From the NCBI RefSeq assembly GCF_004126535.1, contig NZ_PPCV01000002.1:248001-312000 (forward strand): 64,000 nt of DNA. The letters run 5' to 3'. Under the pieces are notes generated by a model, which did not search any database, was not told the DNA's origin, and saw only the letters and a list, made by a program, of their open reading frames with translations. Origin of the DNA: Propioniciclava flava (GTDB lineage: Bacteria > Actinomycetota > Actinomycetes > Propionibacteriales > Propionibacteriaceae). The translations under genes and the position numbers were made by a program. Shown here one piece after another: positions 45,001 to 53,748 of this stretch (position 1 is its first letter; the number at the start of each line of letters is the position of its first letter).

Positions 45001-45527
45001 ATCTCTACATCCGTCTGGTGGGCGAGGCGGTGGCCGACTTCCGCGGCGAGGCCGCCGAACCAGAACCCGAGATGAAGATCGAACTCGCGGTGGACGCCCA
45101 CCTGCCCACCGACTACATCGAGTCGGAACGGCTGCGGTTGGAGATGTACAAGCGGTTGGCGGCGGTACGGGAGGAGTCCGACCTCGACGCGGTGCGCGCC
45201 GAACTGCTGGATCGCTACGGTCCGCTGCCCGCCCCGGTGGAGAACTTGTTCGCGGTGAGCCGGTTCCGCATGCTGGCCCGCTCGCTCGGCGTCACCGAGG
45301 TGCTCAGCGCGGGCACCATGGTCCGCTTCGCCCCGGTGAGCCTGTCCGAGTCGGCCGACATGCGTCGGGCACGCCTCTACCCGGGGTCGCGGCTGAACCG
45401 GGCCACCGGCCAACTGTTCTTGCCGCGTCCGATGACGCAACCCATCGCGGGCAAACCGGTGACGGATGCCCCCTTGCTGGAGTGGGCGGCGCAAGCGATG
45501 ACGGCACTTCTCAGCCCAGCCCGCTAG
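42057..45527 (+). CDS. mfd: transcription-repair coupling factor
   Basis: This 1156-residue Mfd removes stalled RNA polymerase and recruits UvrA. It has UvrB-like N-terminal domains, and the RNAP-interaction CarD-like domain is at about 480-560 (LKPGDLIVHDAHGVGRYVEM). RecG-like helicase motifs follow: GDVGYGKTE near 640, DEEQRFGVEHKE, SATPIPRT, the TRG region with RGRVGRGRERGYAYF, and the C-terminal TRCF domain. GTG 42057 is exactly 7 nt after TAGACT (42044-42049) with no ribosome site, indicating a leaderless message. The long reverse frame over this gene is a GC-bias artefact. Confidence 0.96.
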   Translation: MNLAGLLELVASEPVIAELVSHARVGSDATLDVSCPSALRPLLASVLRTRADRPLLVVTSTYREAENTRDTLASVLGEDDVAYYPAWETLPHERLSPRSDTVGRRLSVLRRLAGHDELPAPGVIVAPVRAILQPQVAGLGDLLPVRIEAGRDYDVDEIAAALVDAAYVRVDLVERRGEFAVRGGIIDVFPPTSEHPYRVDFFGDQVEEIHPFSVADQRSMEETLPAITADPCRELLLSDAVRERAATLSMRTDLGEQLREMFAKIAEGHAVDGMEALAAVLVDRLELLVDVLAPNTTVLVSDPEKVRARAMELHATSQEFLMASWAAAAEGGKAPIDLGGSAYRTLGEVRTEALGRGVAWWTLSAFAEDPASLQIAAEENEPFRGDLEAALGAVRSSLDAGMSVVMVADSPGRATRLGEVLAEHDLAGRASIVTADLRHGFRLDKVNLQVFTSGDLSGVQGVEKAPRKMPARRKNTIDPLELKPGDLIVHDAHGVGRYVEMVTRTAAGATREYLVIEYAPSKRGQPGDRLFVPMDALDQVTRYVGGEAPALDRMGGADWNKRKSRARKAVREIAAELIKLYAARQATQGYAFGVDSPWQRELEDNFAYVETPDQLAAVSEVKRDMEQIVPMDRLICGDVGYGKTEIAIRAAFKAVMDGKQVAILVPTTLLVQQHYATFADRYAGFPVTVASLSRFQTPAESKKVIDGLLDGSIDVVVGTHRLFSQEVLFKDLGLVIVDEEQRFGVEHKEALKKMRLNVDVLSMSATPIPRTLEMAITGIREMSVIATPPEERHPVLTFAGPSDDAQIRAAIRRELAREGQVFYIHNRVGTIEKAAARIRDLVPEATVEVAHGQMNEHQLEQVMLDFWERRADILVCTTIVEAGLDISSANTLIIERADLLGLSQLHQLRGRVGRGRERGYAYFLYPPDKPLTDTAHDRLATMAAHTDLGAGMAIAMKDLEIRGAGNLLGDEQSGHIADVGFDLYIRLVGEAVADFRGEAAEPEPEMKIELAVDAHLPTDYIESERLRLEMYKRLAAVREESDLDAVRAELLDRYGPLPAPVENLFAVSRFRMLARSLGVTEVLSAGTMVRFAPVSLSESADMRRARLYPGSRLNRATGQLFLPRPMTQPIAGKPVTDAPLLEWAAQAMTALLSPAR

Positions 45528-45563
45528 GATCGCCACGACTGTCACGCGTTCAGGAGTCCACTG

Positions 45564-46082
45564 ATGAACAAGGCAATTCGCCGCCTCGCCGTAGGTGCCG
45601 CCCTCGCGGCCTTCACCCTCACCGGGTGCGCCTCCTGGCCCGGAACGGGGGTGCGTGTCGGCGAGACCCGCATTTCCGACGATGCGATCGTGCGTGCATC
45701 GGTCGCGATTCAGGACATCCGTGGTGGCGGCGATGCGGACGCCACCGAAGTGCTGCAGACCGCGGCCTCCGGGTTCGCGCTGGGCGAGGCCGCCCGGCAG
45801 ATCGCCGCGCAGAACAACATCGAGGTGACGACGGCGGCCAAGCAGTCTGCCGTGACCGTCAGCCCGGCCCTGTTCGCGTCCCCCGACGTCGGCCCGCTGA
45901 TCGACGGGATCGCCACGAATGCGGTCGTGGCCTCCAAGCTCGGCCAAAACGCCTACCTCGACCAACTGAGCCGCATCCAGATCGAGGTCAACCCCCGCTA
46001 CGGGAACTGGTCCGCGTCCCAGGCGGCGCTCACGTCCTCGGCGTTGTCGACGTCGCTCGAGGCGTTGCAGGCCAATCGCTGA
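45564..46082 (+). CDS. SurA_N-like lipoprotein of unknown function
   Basis: The 172-residue product has a lipoprotein signal with LTGC at about residues 19-22, preceded by AGGAG 7 nt before the ATG. The mature part is mostly helical (VGETRISDDAI, then LGEAARQIAAQNNIEV). It resembles the N-terminal domain of SurA/PrsA foldases without a parvulin domain. A lipoprotein at this position, between mfd and mazG or eno, is conserved in Actinobacteria (LpqU and relatives lie nearby in mycobacteria, though I do not claim orthology). Confidence 0.75.
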   Translation: MNKAIRRLAVGAALAAFTLTGCASWPGTGVRVGETRISDDAIVRASVAIQDIRGGGDADATEVLQTAASGFALGEAARQIAAQNNIEVTTAAKQSAVTVSPALFASPDVGPLIDGIATNAVVASKLGQNAYLDQLSRIQIEVNPRYGNWSASQAALTSSALSTSLEALQANR

Positions 46083-46086
46083 ACCG

Positions 46087-46725
46087 ATGGCCGATCAGCA
46101 CCCCGAACTGATGCGTCTCATCGGGGTCATGGCGCGGCTGCGCCGTGATTGCCCGTGGGACGCCGAGCAGACGCATCGGTCGCTGGTCACGTACCTGATC
46201 GAGGAAACCGCTGAGGTCGTCGAGGCGATCGAGGACGGCGAGGATCCCCACCTCGTCGAAGAACTCGGCGACCTGCTGTTGCAGGTGCTGTTCCATGCGC
46301 AGATCGCCGCCGATGAGGGCCGCTTCGACCTGGAGGATGTCGCGCACGGCATCGCCGACAAGCTGGTCGCTCGTCACCCGCACGTGTTCGCGTCCGGTGA
46401 GGTGCCCGGCGACCTGGACGCGACCTGGGAGGCCCGTAAGCGCGCCGAGAAGGGTCGCACCTCCGCCTTGGACGGGATTCCCCCGCTGAATGCGCTGGCC
46501 CGCAGCATGAAGGTCATCCGCCGGACGCGCAAGCTCGCCGTGCCTTTGGAACTGCCGCGCCAGCCGATCTCTGCGGAGGCGACGGGGGCGGGCATCTTGG
46601 AGTTGGTGGCCCGGGCCGAGGCCAGCGGCCTGGACGCCGACCAGGCCGTCCGTGACGCGGTGCGTGCCCTCGAGCAGGCCGTGGTCGCCGCCGAACAGGC
46701 ACAGGGGTCCGACGCGACGCTGTGA
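46087..46725 (+). CDS. mazG: MazG family nucleoside triphosphate pyrophosphohydrolase
   Basis: The 212-residue protein has the all-helical MazG core: CPWDAEQTHRSLVTYL, the metal-binding EETAEVVEAIED (ExxE) and EELGDLLLQVLFHAQIA (with the partner ELGD). A second weaker helical part is at the C-terminus. It hydrolyses non-canonical or oxidised NTPs to NMP and PPi, and in mycobacteria protects against oxidative DNA damage. It sits 4 nt after the lipoprotein gene and 122 nt before eno. Confidence 0.93.
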   Translation: MADQHPELMRLIGVMARLRRDCPWDAEQTHRSLVTYLIEETAEVVEAIEDGEDPHLVEELGDLLLQVLFHAQIAADEGRFDLEDVAHGIADKLVARHPHVFASGEVPGDLDATWEARKRAEKGRTSALDGIPPLNALARSMKVIRRTRKLAVPLELPRQPISAEATGAGILELVARAEASGLDADQAVRDAVRALEQAVVAAEQAQGSDATL

Positions 46726-46742
46726 GCCGAAGGCATGCCTGA

Positions 46743-48128
<1,386 letters not shown>

Positions 48129-48151
48129 TTTTCACCACCGCATCATCGAAG

Positions 48152-48180
48152 CGGCCGGGTCCTTCGGGGCCCGGCCGTTT
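48152..48180 (+). terminator. terminator after eno
   Basis: CGGCCGGG (48152-48159) pairs with CCCGGCCG (48170-48177) and is followed by TTT. It is placed 24 nt after the enolase stop. Confidence 0.75.
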
Positions 48181-48307
48181 CGCGTCCGCGGGCACCCAGG
48201 ATGGTGTGCGTAGGCGTCCAGGATTGGTGCCTGGGATGGCACCTGCGCGGGGTGTCGGCCTGGGGTGAAACGTTCTCACCGCCTACTGTGGAGGCGCATA
48301 CTTCCCC

Positions 48308-48877
48308 ATGCGAAAGGCCCCGTTGGTGCGCGAAAACCGACACAATCGGCAGCCGTCCGGCCGCGGACGGTCCAGCAAGCGCACGCCCACGTCCCCCTCT
48401 GCGGCGGCGAAGAAGGGCGGGGCCGTCGTCCCGGTGCCAGAGTCCGCAGCACGTCCGGCACGCCGCCCCCGGCGGTTCGATTTCACCGCGCGAGCCCTGA
48501 TCGCGATCGTGGTGCTGGCCGTTGTCATGATCTCCTTCGCGAACTCGCTGCGCGTGTGGTACATCCAGTCCGGTGATCTGGCCACCGCCGACGCCGCCAT
48601 CGCGGCGCGGTCCGAGCGCGTCACCGAGTTGCAGGACGAATTGGCCCGCTGGGACGACTCCGCTTACGTCAAAGCCCAAGCTCGCGCCCGCCTCGGCTGG
48701 GTGATGCCCAGCGAGGTCGGCTACCGGGTGGTCGACGAGCACGGGCAGGTGCTGTCTGGCTCCAACGAGATCGAAGGCGTGGGAAACCCGCAGGGCAATC
48801 AGCTTGAGGCGCAATGGTGGGACCGGCTGGCGTCCTCGATGAAGAACGCCGACACCCCCATGGGCGTCAACCGCTGA
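48308..48877 (+). CDS. FtsB/DivIC-type septum formation initiator
   Basis: This 189-residue bitopic division protein has a basic, Ser/Pro-rich cytoplasmic N-terminus (about 55 residues) and one membrane span near residues 63-83. A short coiled coil follows (ATADAAIAARSERVTELQDELARW), then the family motif YVKAQARARLGWVMPSEVGY. It would join the FtsQ/FtsL-type divisome subcomplex. Its position after eno and before the DUF501 gene matches mycobacteria. The 130 nt between the eno terminator and this ATG show a CATACT element 5 nt before the start and no other feature. Confidence 0.9.
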   Translation: MRKAPLVRENRHNRQPSGRGRSSKRTPTSPSAAAKKGGAVVPVPESAARPARRPRRFDFTARALIAIVVLAVVMISFANSLRVWYIQSGDLATADAAIAARSERVTELQDELARWDDSAYVKAQARARLGWVMPSEVGYRVVDEHGQVLSGSNEIEGVGNPQGNQLEAQWWDRLASSMKNADTPMGVNR

Positions 48878-48919
48878 TCCACGCCGAGCCGACGCGGCAG
48901 GCGCAGTAGGGTGGCGGCC

Positions 48920-49429
48920 GTGCCGATCATCGAACCCGCCACTGCTGCCGACGTTGCCGTCCTGGAAGCCCAGTTGGGGCGTCCACCACGCGGCATCATC
49001 GGGATCGCCTACCGCTGCGCGAACGGTGAACCTGGCGTCGTCGCGACGAGCCCGCGCCTGCCCGACGGAACCCCGTTCCCAACCACCTACTACCTGACGT
49101 GCCCGCGCATCGTTGCTGCCGTCTCCACGGTCGAGTCGGAGGGCGTCATGGTGGAGATGAGCGAGCGCCTCACCCACGACCCCGACCTGGCGGCCGCCTA
49201 CCGCGCCGCGCACGAGGCCTATCTGGCCGATCGGGCCCTCCTGGGTGACGTCCCCGAGATTGCGGGCATCAGCGCCGGTGGCATGCCGACGCGAGTCAAG
49301 TGTTTGCACGTGCTCGTCGGGCACGCCCTCGCGGCTGGGCCAGGGGTGAACCCGTTCGGGGACGAGGTGTTGGCGCGCATCGGCGACGTGTGCGGTGCTG
49401 CGCATCCTGTGCAGGAGGAACAACGATGA
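48920..49429 (+). CDS. DUF501 family protein
   Basis: The 169-residue protein has the conserved DUF501 blocks GRPPRGIIGIAYRCANGEPGVV, PTTYYLTCPRI, an SGGMPTRVKCLHVLVGHALA stretch with Cys and His, and GVNPFGDE. The function is unknown. The GTG at 48920 is exactly 7 nt after TAGGGT (48907-48912), so the message is probably leaderless, and an upstream in-frame GTG at 48911 lies inside that box. Its stop overlaps the ppx start by 4 nt, so the two are co-translated. Confidence 0.9.
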   Translation: MPIIEPATAADVAVLEAQLGRPPRGIIGIAYRCANGEPGVVATSPRLPDGTPFPTTYYLTCPRIVAAVSTVESEGVMVEMSERLTHDPDLAAAYRAAHEAYLADRALLGDVPEIAGISAGGMPTRVKCLHVLVGHALAAGPGVNPFGDEVLARIGDVCGAAHPVQEEQR

Positions 49430-50343
49430 CGCGGGTTGCGGCGGTGGACTGCGGGACGAACTCGATCCGACTGTTGGTCAGCGAGGCCGGTCCCGGCGGG
49501 GTGCGCGAACTGGATCGTCGGCTGATCATCACCAGGCTGGGGCAAGGCGTGGATGCGACGGGGGAGTTCCACCCCGACGCGCTGGCCCGCACCTTTGCTG
49601 CGTGCGACGAGTACGCCATCGTCCTGGCCGACCTGGGTGTGGAGCGCGTCCGGTTCGTGGCGACCTCCGCCGCACGAGACGCGGGCAATCGCCAAGCCTT
49701 CTTCGATGGCGTGGAGCAGCGCTTGGGCGTCCGCCCGGAGGTGATCCCCGGCCAAGAGGAGGCGCAACTCTCCTTCGGTGGCGCGGTTGCGGCGGCGACC
49801 GCACGCGGGGTCGTCGCGGCTCCGATGCTGGTGATGGACGTGGGGGGCGGCTCGACGGAGTTGTTCGTCGGGGAGGACGCCGCCTCGGCCAGGGGGGTGT
49901 CGCTCGACATGGGGTCGGTGCGGATCCGGGAGCGGTTCCTGCATTCCGATCCGCCCACCGCCGAGGAGATCGCCGAGGCGACCGCGTTCATCGACGGCCT
50001 GCTGGACGCCAGCGGCATCGACTTCGCCGCCCCCGCGACCTGGTTCGGGGTGGGGGGCACCGCGACGGCGCTGGCCGCGATCGTGCTGGAGTTGCCCGTC
50101 TACGATCGCGCGAGGGTCGACGGTGCCACCGTGACACGCGAGCAGATCGTGGCTTTGTCGCGGACGCTGCTGTCGTGGCCGGTGTCGCGCGTTCTTGAGA
50201 TCCCCACCATGGCGCCCGGGCGCGCGGATGTGATCTGTGCAGGGGCCTTGATCGTTCGCCGCATCGCCGAGCGTCTGCCCGTGCCGTTGACCGTCAGCGA
50301 AGCAGACATCCTCGACGGGTTGGTCGCGGGGCTCCTGCGCTGA
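49426..50343 (+). CDS. Ppx/GppA exopolyphosphatase family protein
   Basis: The 305-residue protein has the actin-like ASKHA phosphatase fold: VAAVDCGTNSIRLLV at the start, FVATSAARDAGNR, VIPGQEEAQLSFGG, the VMDVGGGSTELFVG phosphate loop and VGGTATALAAI. It is the short, two-domain form found in Actinobacteria. These enzymes hydrolyse polyphosphate or pppGpp, and mycobacterial short paralogues differ in activity, so the substrate is left open. Confidence 0.92.
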   Translation: MTRVAAVDCGTNSIRLLVSEAGPGGVRELDRRLIITRLGQGVDATGEFHPDALARTFAACDEYAIVLADLGVERVRFVATSAARDAGNRQAFFDGVEQRLGVRPEVIPGQEEAQLSFGGAVAAATARGVVAAPMLVMDVGGGSTELFVGEDAASARGVSLDMGSVRIRERFLHSDPPTAEEIAEATAFIDGLLDASGIDFAAPATWFGVGGTATALAAIVLELPVYDRARVDGATVTREQIVALSRTLLSWPVSRVLEIPTMAPGRADVICAGALIVRRIAERLPVPLTVSEADILDGLVAGLLR

Positions 50344-50440
50344 CACCTCCGAGCACGGGGTTGCGCGGCGCGCGACCGCAGGCGAGCGCGTCTGCGGGGT
50401 CACCGCCCCCACCCCTAGACTGCAGGAGGCAGGGCCGCTG

Positions 50441-50513
50441 GCCCCCGTAGCCCAATGGCAGAGGCAGGCGGCTTAAACCCGCCCAAGTGCGGGTTCGACT
50501 CCCGTCGGGGGTA
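50441..50513 (+). tRNA. tRNA with anticodon TAA (Leu), short variable loop
   Basis: The acceptor stem is GCCCCCG with CGGGGGT (one G-U pair), then discriminator A; CCA is not encoded. The anticodon arm is GGCGG-CTTAAAC-CCGCC with TAA in position 34-36. The variable loop CAAGT has only 5 nt, and the T arm is GCGGG-TTCGACT-CCCGT. A TAGACT -10 box lies at 50416-50421. Bacterial tRNA-Leu normally has a long variable arm, so the identity rests on the anticodon only. Confidence 0.8.
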
Positions 50514-50600
50514 CCGAGCATCCGCTCATCGCGCCGATCCCTTCTCGACGCGATTCTCGGACGCCACGCACGGATCGTGCCGGAACAAGGGAAGGGCCCG

Positions 50601-51047
50601 TCAGCCGGTGACGTCGAGGGCGTCCAGGAGTTGGCCGAGGTGTTCTTGTTCCGAGGTGCTGAGGCGTCGAAGCACCGGGGAGAGCGCCTCGCTGAGTTCC
50701 GCCGCACACGTCCGTGCGAGGTCCTGGCCCGCCGCGGTGAGGCGCACGCGGACAGAACGGCGATCGAGCGGATCTCCCGTCTTGACGAGCAGGCCGCGCG
50801 TTGCGGCTCGATCAACCAGCCCGGTGATGGTGGAGCGGTCGAGTCCCAGGTGCTCGGCCAGGTCCGACATCATGGGCGTCCGGTCGCGCAAGATCGCGAT
50901 CACGCGCCACAGCGTCAACGAAAGGCGGTGCCGGGCGGCGATGGCAGCGACCGCGTCGACGACCGCATACGAGGTTTGGACGAGCGCTCCCAGGACTTCT
51001 GCCGCCGCATCCTGCTGCGGGCCGGCGGGGCCTGAGTCGGAGCGCAT
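50601..51047 (-). CDS. MarR family transcriptional regulator
   Basis: The 148-residue protein has a winged HTH of MarR type: LSLTLWRVIAILRDRTPMMSDLAEHLGLDRSTITGLVDRA, with the wing LVKTGDPLDRRSVRVRLTAAG (the DxRSxxV-like motif). It is divergent from the dehydrogenase pseudogene and shares a 73-nt intergenic region that contains a dyad operator, so it probably represses that gene and itself. ATG 51047 gives the usual family length. Confidence 0.88.
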   Translation of the reverse strand: MRSDSGPAGPQQDAAAEVLGALVQTSYAVVDAVAAIAARHRLSLTLWRVIAILRDRTPMMSDLAEHLGLDRSTITGLVDRAATRGLLVKTGDPLDRRSVRVRLTAAGQDLARTCAAELSEALSPVLRRLSTSEQEHLGQLLDALDVTG

Positions 51048-51064
51048 GGCGCTCACCCTACGCG

Positions 51065-51104
51065 TTGCGTAGCGCATGCCGACGCATATAGTTGGTGATA
51101 CCAA
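51065..51104 (+). promoter_or_regulatory. dehydrogenase promoter with MarR-type operator
   Basis: TTGCGT (51065-51070), a 16-bp spacer and TATAGT (51087-51092) form a good promoter for the rightward gene. TTGGT-GAT-ACCAA (51092-51104) overlaps the end of the -10 box, where a bound MarR dimer would block transcription. AAAAGGAG follows as the ribosome site. Confidence 0.7.
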
Positions 51105-51120
51105 GTAAAAGGAGACCGTC

Positions 51121-51806
51121 ATGAAGGCAGCTCTGGTCACGGCGTATGGACACAACCCCCAGTACGCCGACGCCCCCGAACCCGTGGCGAGCGAGGAAGA
51201 GATCGTGATCGACGTCCTCGCCGCCGCCCTCGCGCCACGCGTCCGTTCACAAGCAGCCGGATCGCACTACACGAGCACTGGTGCGCTTCCGTTGATCCCC
51301 GGGGTAGATGGGGTGGGTGCCCTGCCCGACGGTCGACAGGTGTACTTCCTCCTTCCCCCCGACACGACGCACGGTTCGATGGCGCAACGTGTCGCGATGG
51401 ACCCGCGACGCAGCGTGGTCCTGCCCGAAGGTGCGGATCCGGTCGTAGTGGCGGCGACCATGAACCCCGCCATGGCGTCCTGGGTTGCCCTGCGCCAACG
51501 CGCCCACTGGCGCCCTGGGGGGAGCGTCCTCGTTCTGGGTGCCACCGGGAGCGCCGGACGTGCGGCCGTCCGGGTGGCGCACCACCTGGGGGCCGCCGAG
51601 ATCGTGGCGGTCGGGCGGAACGCAACGCGCATGAGCGACCTGACGGAGTTCGGGGTGCGCCGGTGCATCGAACTCGACGACGACCGCTCGCCCACGAAGT
51701 CGTCGCCGGGACTATCGTCACGCCGTCTCGCGCCGTCGCTTTGCGTGACGTCTCCCAAGCCTGGGAGGACGCCGCGGCATCCCCTCGTCTGGTTCTCGTG
51801 CCGTGA
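51121..51806 (+). pseudogene. zinc-type alcohol dehydrogenase/quinone oxidoreductase, internal deletion
   Basis: The ATG at 51121 begins a GroES-like domain and the first part of the NAD(P) fold (GSVLVLGATGSAGRAAVRVAHHLGA, then IVAVGRN). The frame is normal to about IELDDD (51685). A shifted frame from about 51686 then reads LAHEVVAGTIVTPSRAVAL and DVSQAWEDAAASPRLVLVP, the usual C-terminus of this family, ending at TGA 51804-51806. About 100 residues of the Rossmann domain are missing and the frame is broken. The original frame runs on to 51870 with no family likeness. Promoter, operator and ribosome site look intact. Confidence 0.85.
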
Positions 51807-51944
51807 GACTCCCCAGCGGGGCTGTGCCTGGCTTCAGCGTCCTCTCCTCGGGGGGATCCCAGGGTGCTGAGGGCCACGCGGAATAGCCGGACGAGTCACC
51901 AGGTTGACTAGGATGAAGAAAATCTCGAAGGAAAGGCACCCCTC

Positions 51945-52799
51945 ATGAGGAGTACCAACCCGGTCTTCACACGATCGGAGTCGTTCAACGCTCCGGCGCC
52001 CTACCAGGCCCCGGCTGGCTACGGACAGCCCGGCCAGCAGGGCTACGAGCAACCGTATGGCCAGCAGGGCTACGGGCAGCCGACGTACGCGCAGCCCGGA
52101 TACGGGCAGCCCGCCCAGCCCGCAGGCCAGGTCATGACCGTCGATGACGTCATCACCAAGTCCGCCATCACGATGGGGGTTCTCATCCTGTCGGCGGCGG
52201 CGACGTTCATGTTCCTGCCGCCCACGCTGCTCCTCCCGACGCTGATCGTCAGCGCCATCGTCGGCTTCGTGTCGGTCCTGCTCGTCTCCTTGCGGCGTGT
52301 CGTGAACCCGGCGTTCGTGATGCTGTACTCGGTGATCGAGGGTGCCTTCATCGGCGCCTTCACGCTGATGTTTGCTCTCCGATTCGACGCGGGACTCGTC
52401 ATCCAGGCGGTCTTGGGTACCTTCATGGCGGCAGGGGTGACCCTCTTCGCCTACCGGTTCTTCCGGATCAAGATCACCTCGAAGTTCCGTCGCATCGTCA
52501 CGCTGGGGACGTTCGCTTTCCTCGGCCTCGTGCTGGTGAACCTGGTGTTGGCTGTCTTCGGCATCAATCTGGGCATTCGGACGGTCGGGGGCGGCTTCAA
52601 CATCATCGCGCTGGTGGTCTCCCTCGTCGCGATCGGCCTGGCCGTGGCCAACCTGCTGATGGACTTCGACTACGTGGAGCAGGGCATCCGCAACCGTCTG
52701 CCTGCCTCGGAGTCGTGGCGTGCCGCCTTCGGGATCACGGTCACCATGGTGTGGCTCTACACCGAACTGCTGCGCCTGATGTCCTACTTCAGGAACTAG
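51945..52799 (+). CDS. Bax inhibitor-1/YccA family membrane protein
   Basis: The 284-residue protein has a 60-residue N-terminal extension made of repeated GYGQP/GQQGY units, then seven hydrophobic segments. The family-typical ending is FDYVEQGIRNRLPASESWRAAFGITVTMVWLYTELLRL, with its conserved Asp residues. Actinobacterial members of this group carry the Gln/Gly/Tyr-rich N-terminus often. The family is linked to pH-sensitive calcium leak in some bacteria, but the role here is unknown. It follows the dehydrogenase remnant by 138 nt. Confidence 0.9.
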   Translation: MRSTNPVFTRSESFNAPAPYQAPAGYGQPGQQGYEQPYGQQGYGQPTYAQPGYGQPAQPAGQVMTVDDVITKSAITMGVLILSAAATFMFLPPTLLLPTLIVSAIVGFVSVLLVSLRRVVNPAFVMLYSVIEGAFIGAFTLMFALRFDAGLVIQAVLGTFMAAGVTLFAYRFFRIKITSKFRRIVTLGTFAFLGLVLVNLVLAVFGINLGIRTVGGGFNIIALVVSLVAIGLAVANLLMDFDYVEQGIRNRLPASESWRAAFGITVTMVWLYTELLRLMSYFRN

Positions 52800-52822
52800 C
52801 GCTCCCTCGTCACCACCACGTC

Positions 52823-52853
52823 AAGCCCCGTCCGGGTCGTCCGGGCGGGGCTT
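52823..52853. terminator. terminator between convergent genes
   Basis: AAGCCCCGTCCGG (52823-52835) pairs with CCGGGCGGGGCTT (52841-52853), with one G-U pair and a 5-nt loop. The A/T ends let it work for both the Bax-inhibitor gene and the Nudix gene. Confidence 0.8.
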
Positions 52854-52911
52854 CGTGCTGCGATGGATGCACAGGTTTCCCCCCTCCCTTGGGCGCCGAG
52901 GGGGGACGGGG

Positions 52912-53622
52912 TCAGGCGCCCTGGTGGTGCAGGGTGCGCAGGACGGATTGGCCATGCTTGGCCAGCAGAGCCCGGGACCCATTGATCCAGGACACCTCAC
53001 GCAACGAGGCGGGGGGCACCCACCGGCTGGACGCCGTCGTGCCGCCGACATCGTGGACGACGGCGTCGATGGGGGCGTCACAACGGGCCGCGTAAATCAG
53101 CCGCACCGCGTGGAAATCCTCGACGACACCGGTGGGGGAGTGACCGATCCAGTGGTCGGACTGCATATCGAGGAACCGCAGGATCTCGATGGTCTGCCCG
53201 GTCTCCTCGTACACCTCGCGCTGCACCGTGGCGGCCGGATTCTCGCCGGGATCGATGCCGCCGCCGGGGAGCCCCCACATGCCAGGCACGGCCGTGCGCG
53301 AGGAGAACTCCGTGGCAAGCAAACCCCGACGTGACACGACCAGGGCGTAGGCGGCGAGCCGCTGACGGACGACGGGCTCACAGCCGGACTCGTCGGGGCG
53401 CAGCGTGCTGCGGATCTTTTGGGGCCCGCGCGGGACGATCGGACGATGGTGCTCGGCGACCAGGAGCGTCACGCTGAGATCCTCCACGGTGCCGGTCACC
53501 GACAGTGGGCGGGTCACCCGATAGCCCTGCTCCCACACCACCTGGTACGGGTCCTCCCCGTGCCCTAGCGCGAAAGACAGCACAGGCGCACCGCCTGGTA
53601 TCTCCACGCCGACGATCTGCAT
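52912..53622 (-). CDS. Nudix hydrolase
   Basis: The product has about 236 residues. A Nudix domain lies at about 105-220, with YALVVSRRGLLATEF, the box GGGIDPGENPAATVQREVYEETGQT (listed here in part: GxxxxxE, REVYEETG) and a terminal WVPPASLREVSW helix. The first 95 residues form a separate beta-rich part I do not recognise. The substrate is not predictable. The ATG at 53622 is tentative, since GGAGGG directly abuts it; a GTG five codons on is the alternative. Confidence 0.85.
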   Translation of the reverse strand: MQIVGVEIPGGAPVLSFALGHGEDPYQVVWEQGYRVTRPLSVTGTVEDLSVTLLVAEHHRPIVPRGPQKIRSTLRPDESGCEPVVRQRLAAYALVVSRRGLLATEFSSRTAVPGMWGLPGGGIDPGENPAATVQREVYEETGQTIEILRFLDMQSDHWIGHSPTGVVEDFHAVRLIYAARCDAPIDAVVHDVGGTTASSRWVPPASLREVSWINGSRALLAKHGQSVLRTLHHQGA

Positions 53623-53748
53623 CCCTCCATCTTTGCCGTCGTCACCGGCCAATCCAAGCCGCCGCACGCGGGGGGACCTCCTCTGCCCTCGAATCGACCC
53701 CGGCGCTATGCTCAGCCAGACCAGTACCGGGGCAGGAAGGTGCGACGC

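Noticed and set aside
42030-45965. A very long leftward open frame (over 1300 codons) covering mfd
   Set aside because: It is antisense to a clear mfd gene and arises from GC-rich codon bias. The translation is rich in Arg, Gly, Gln and His and has no family motifs.
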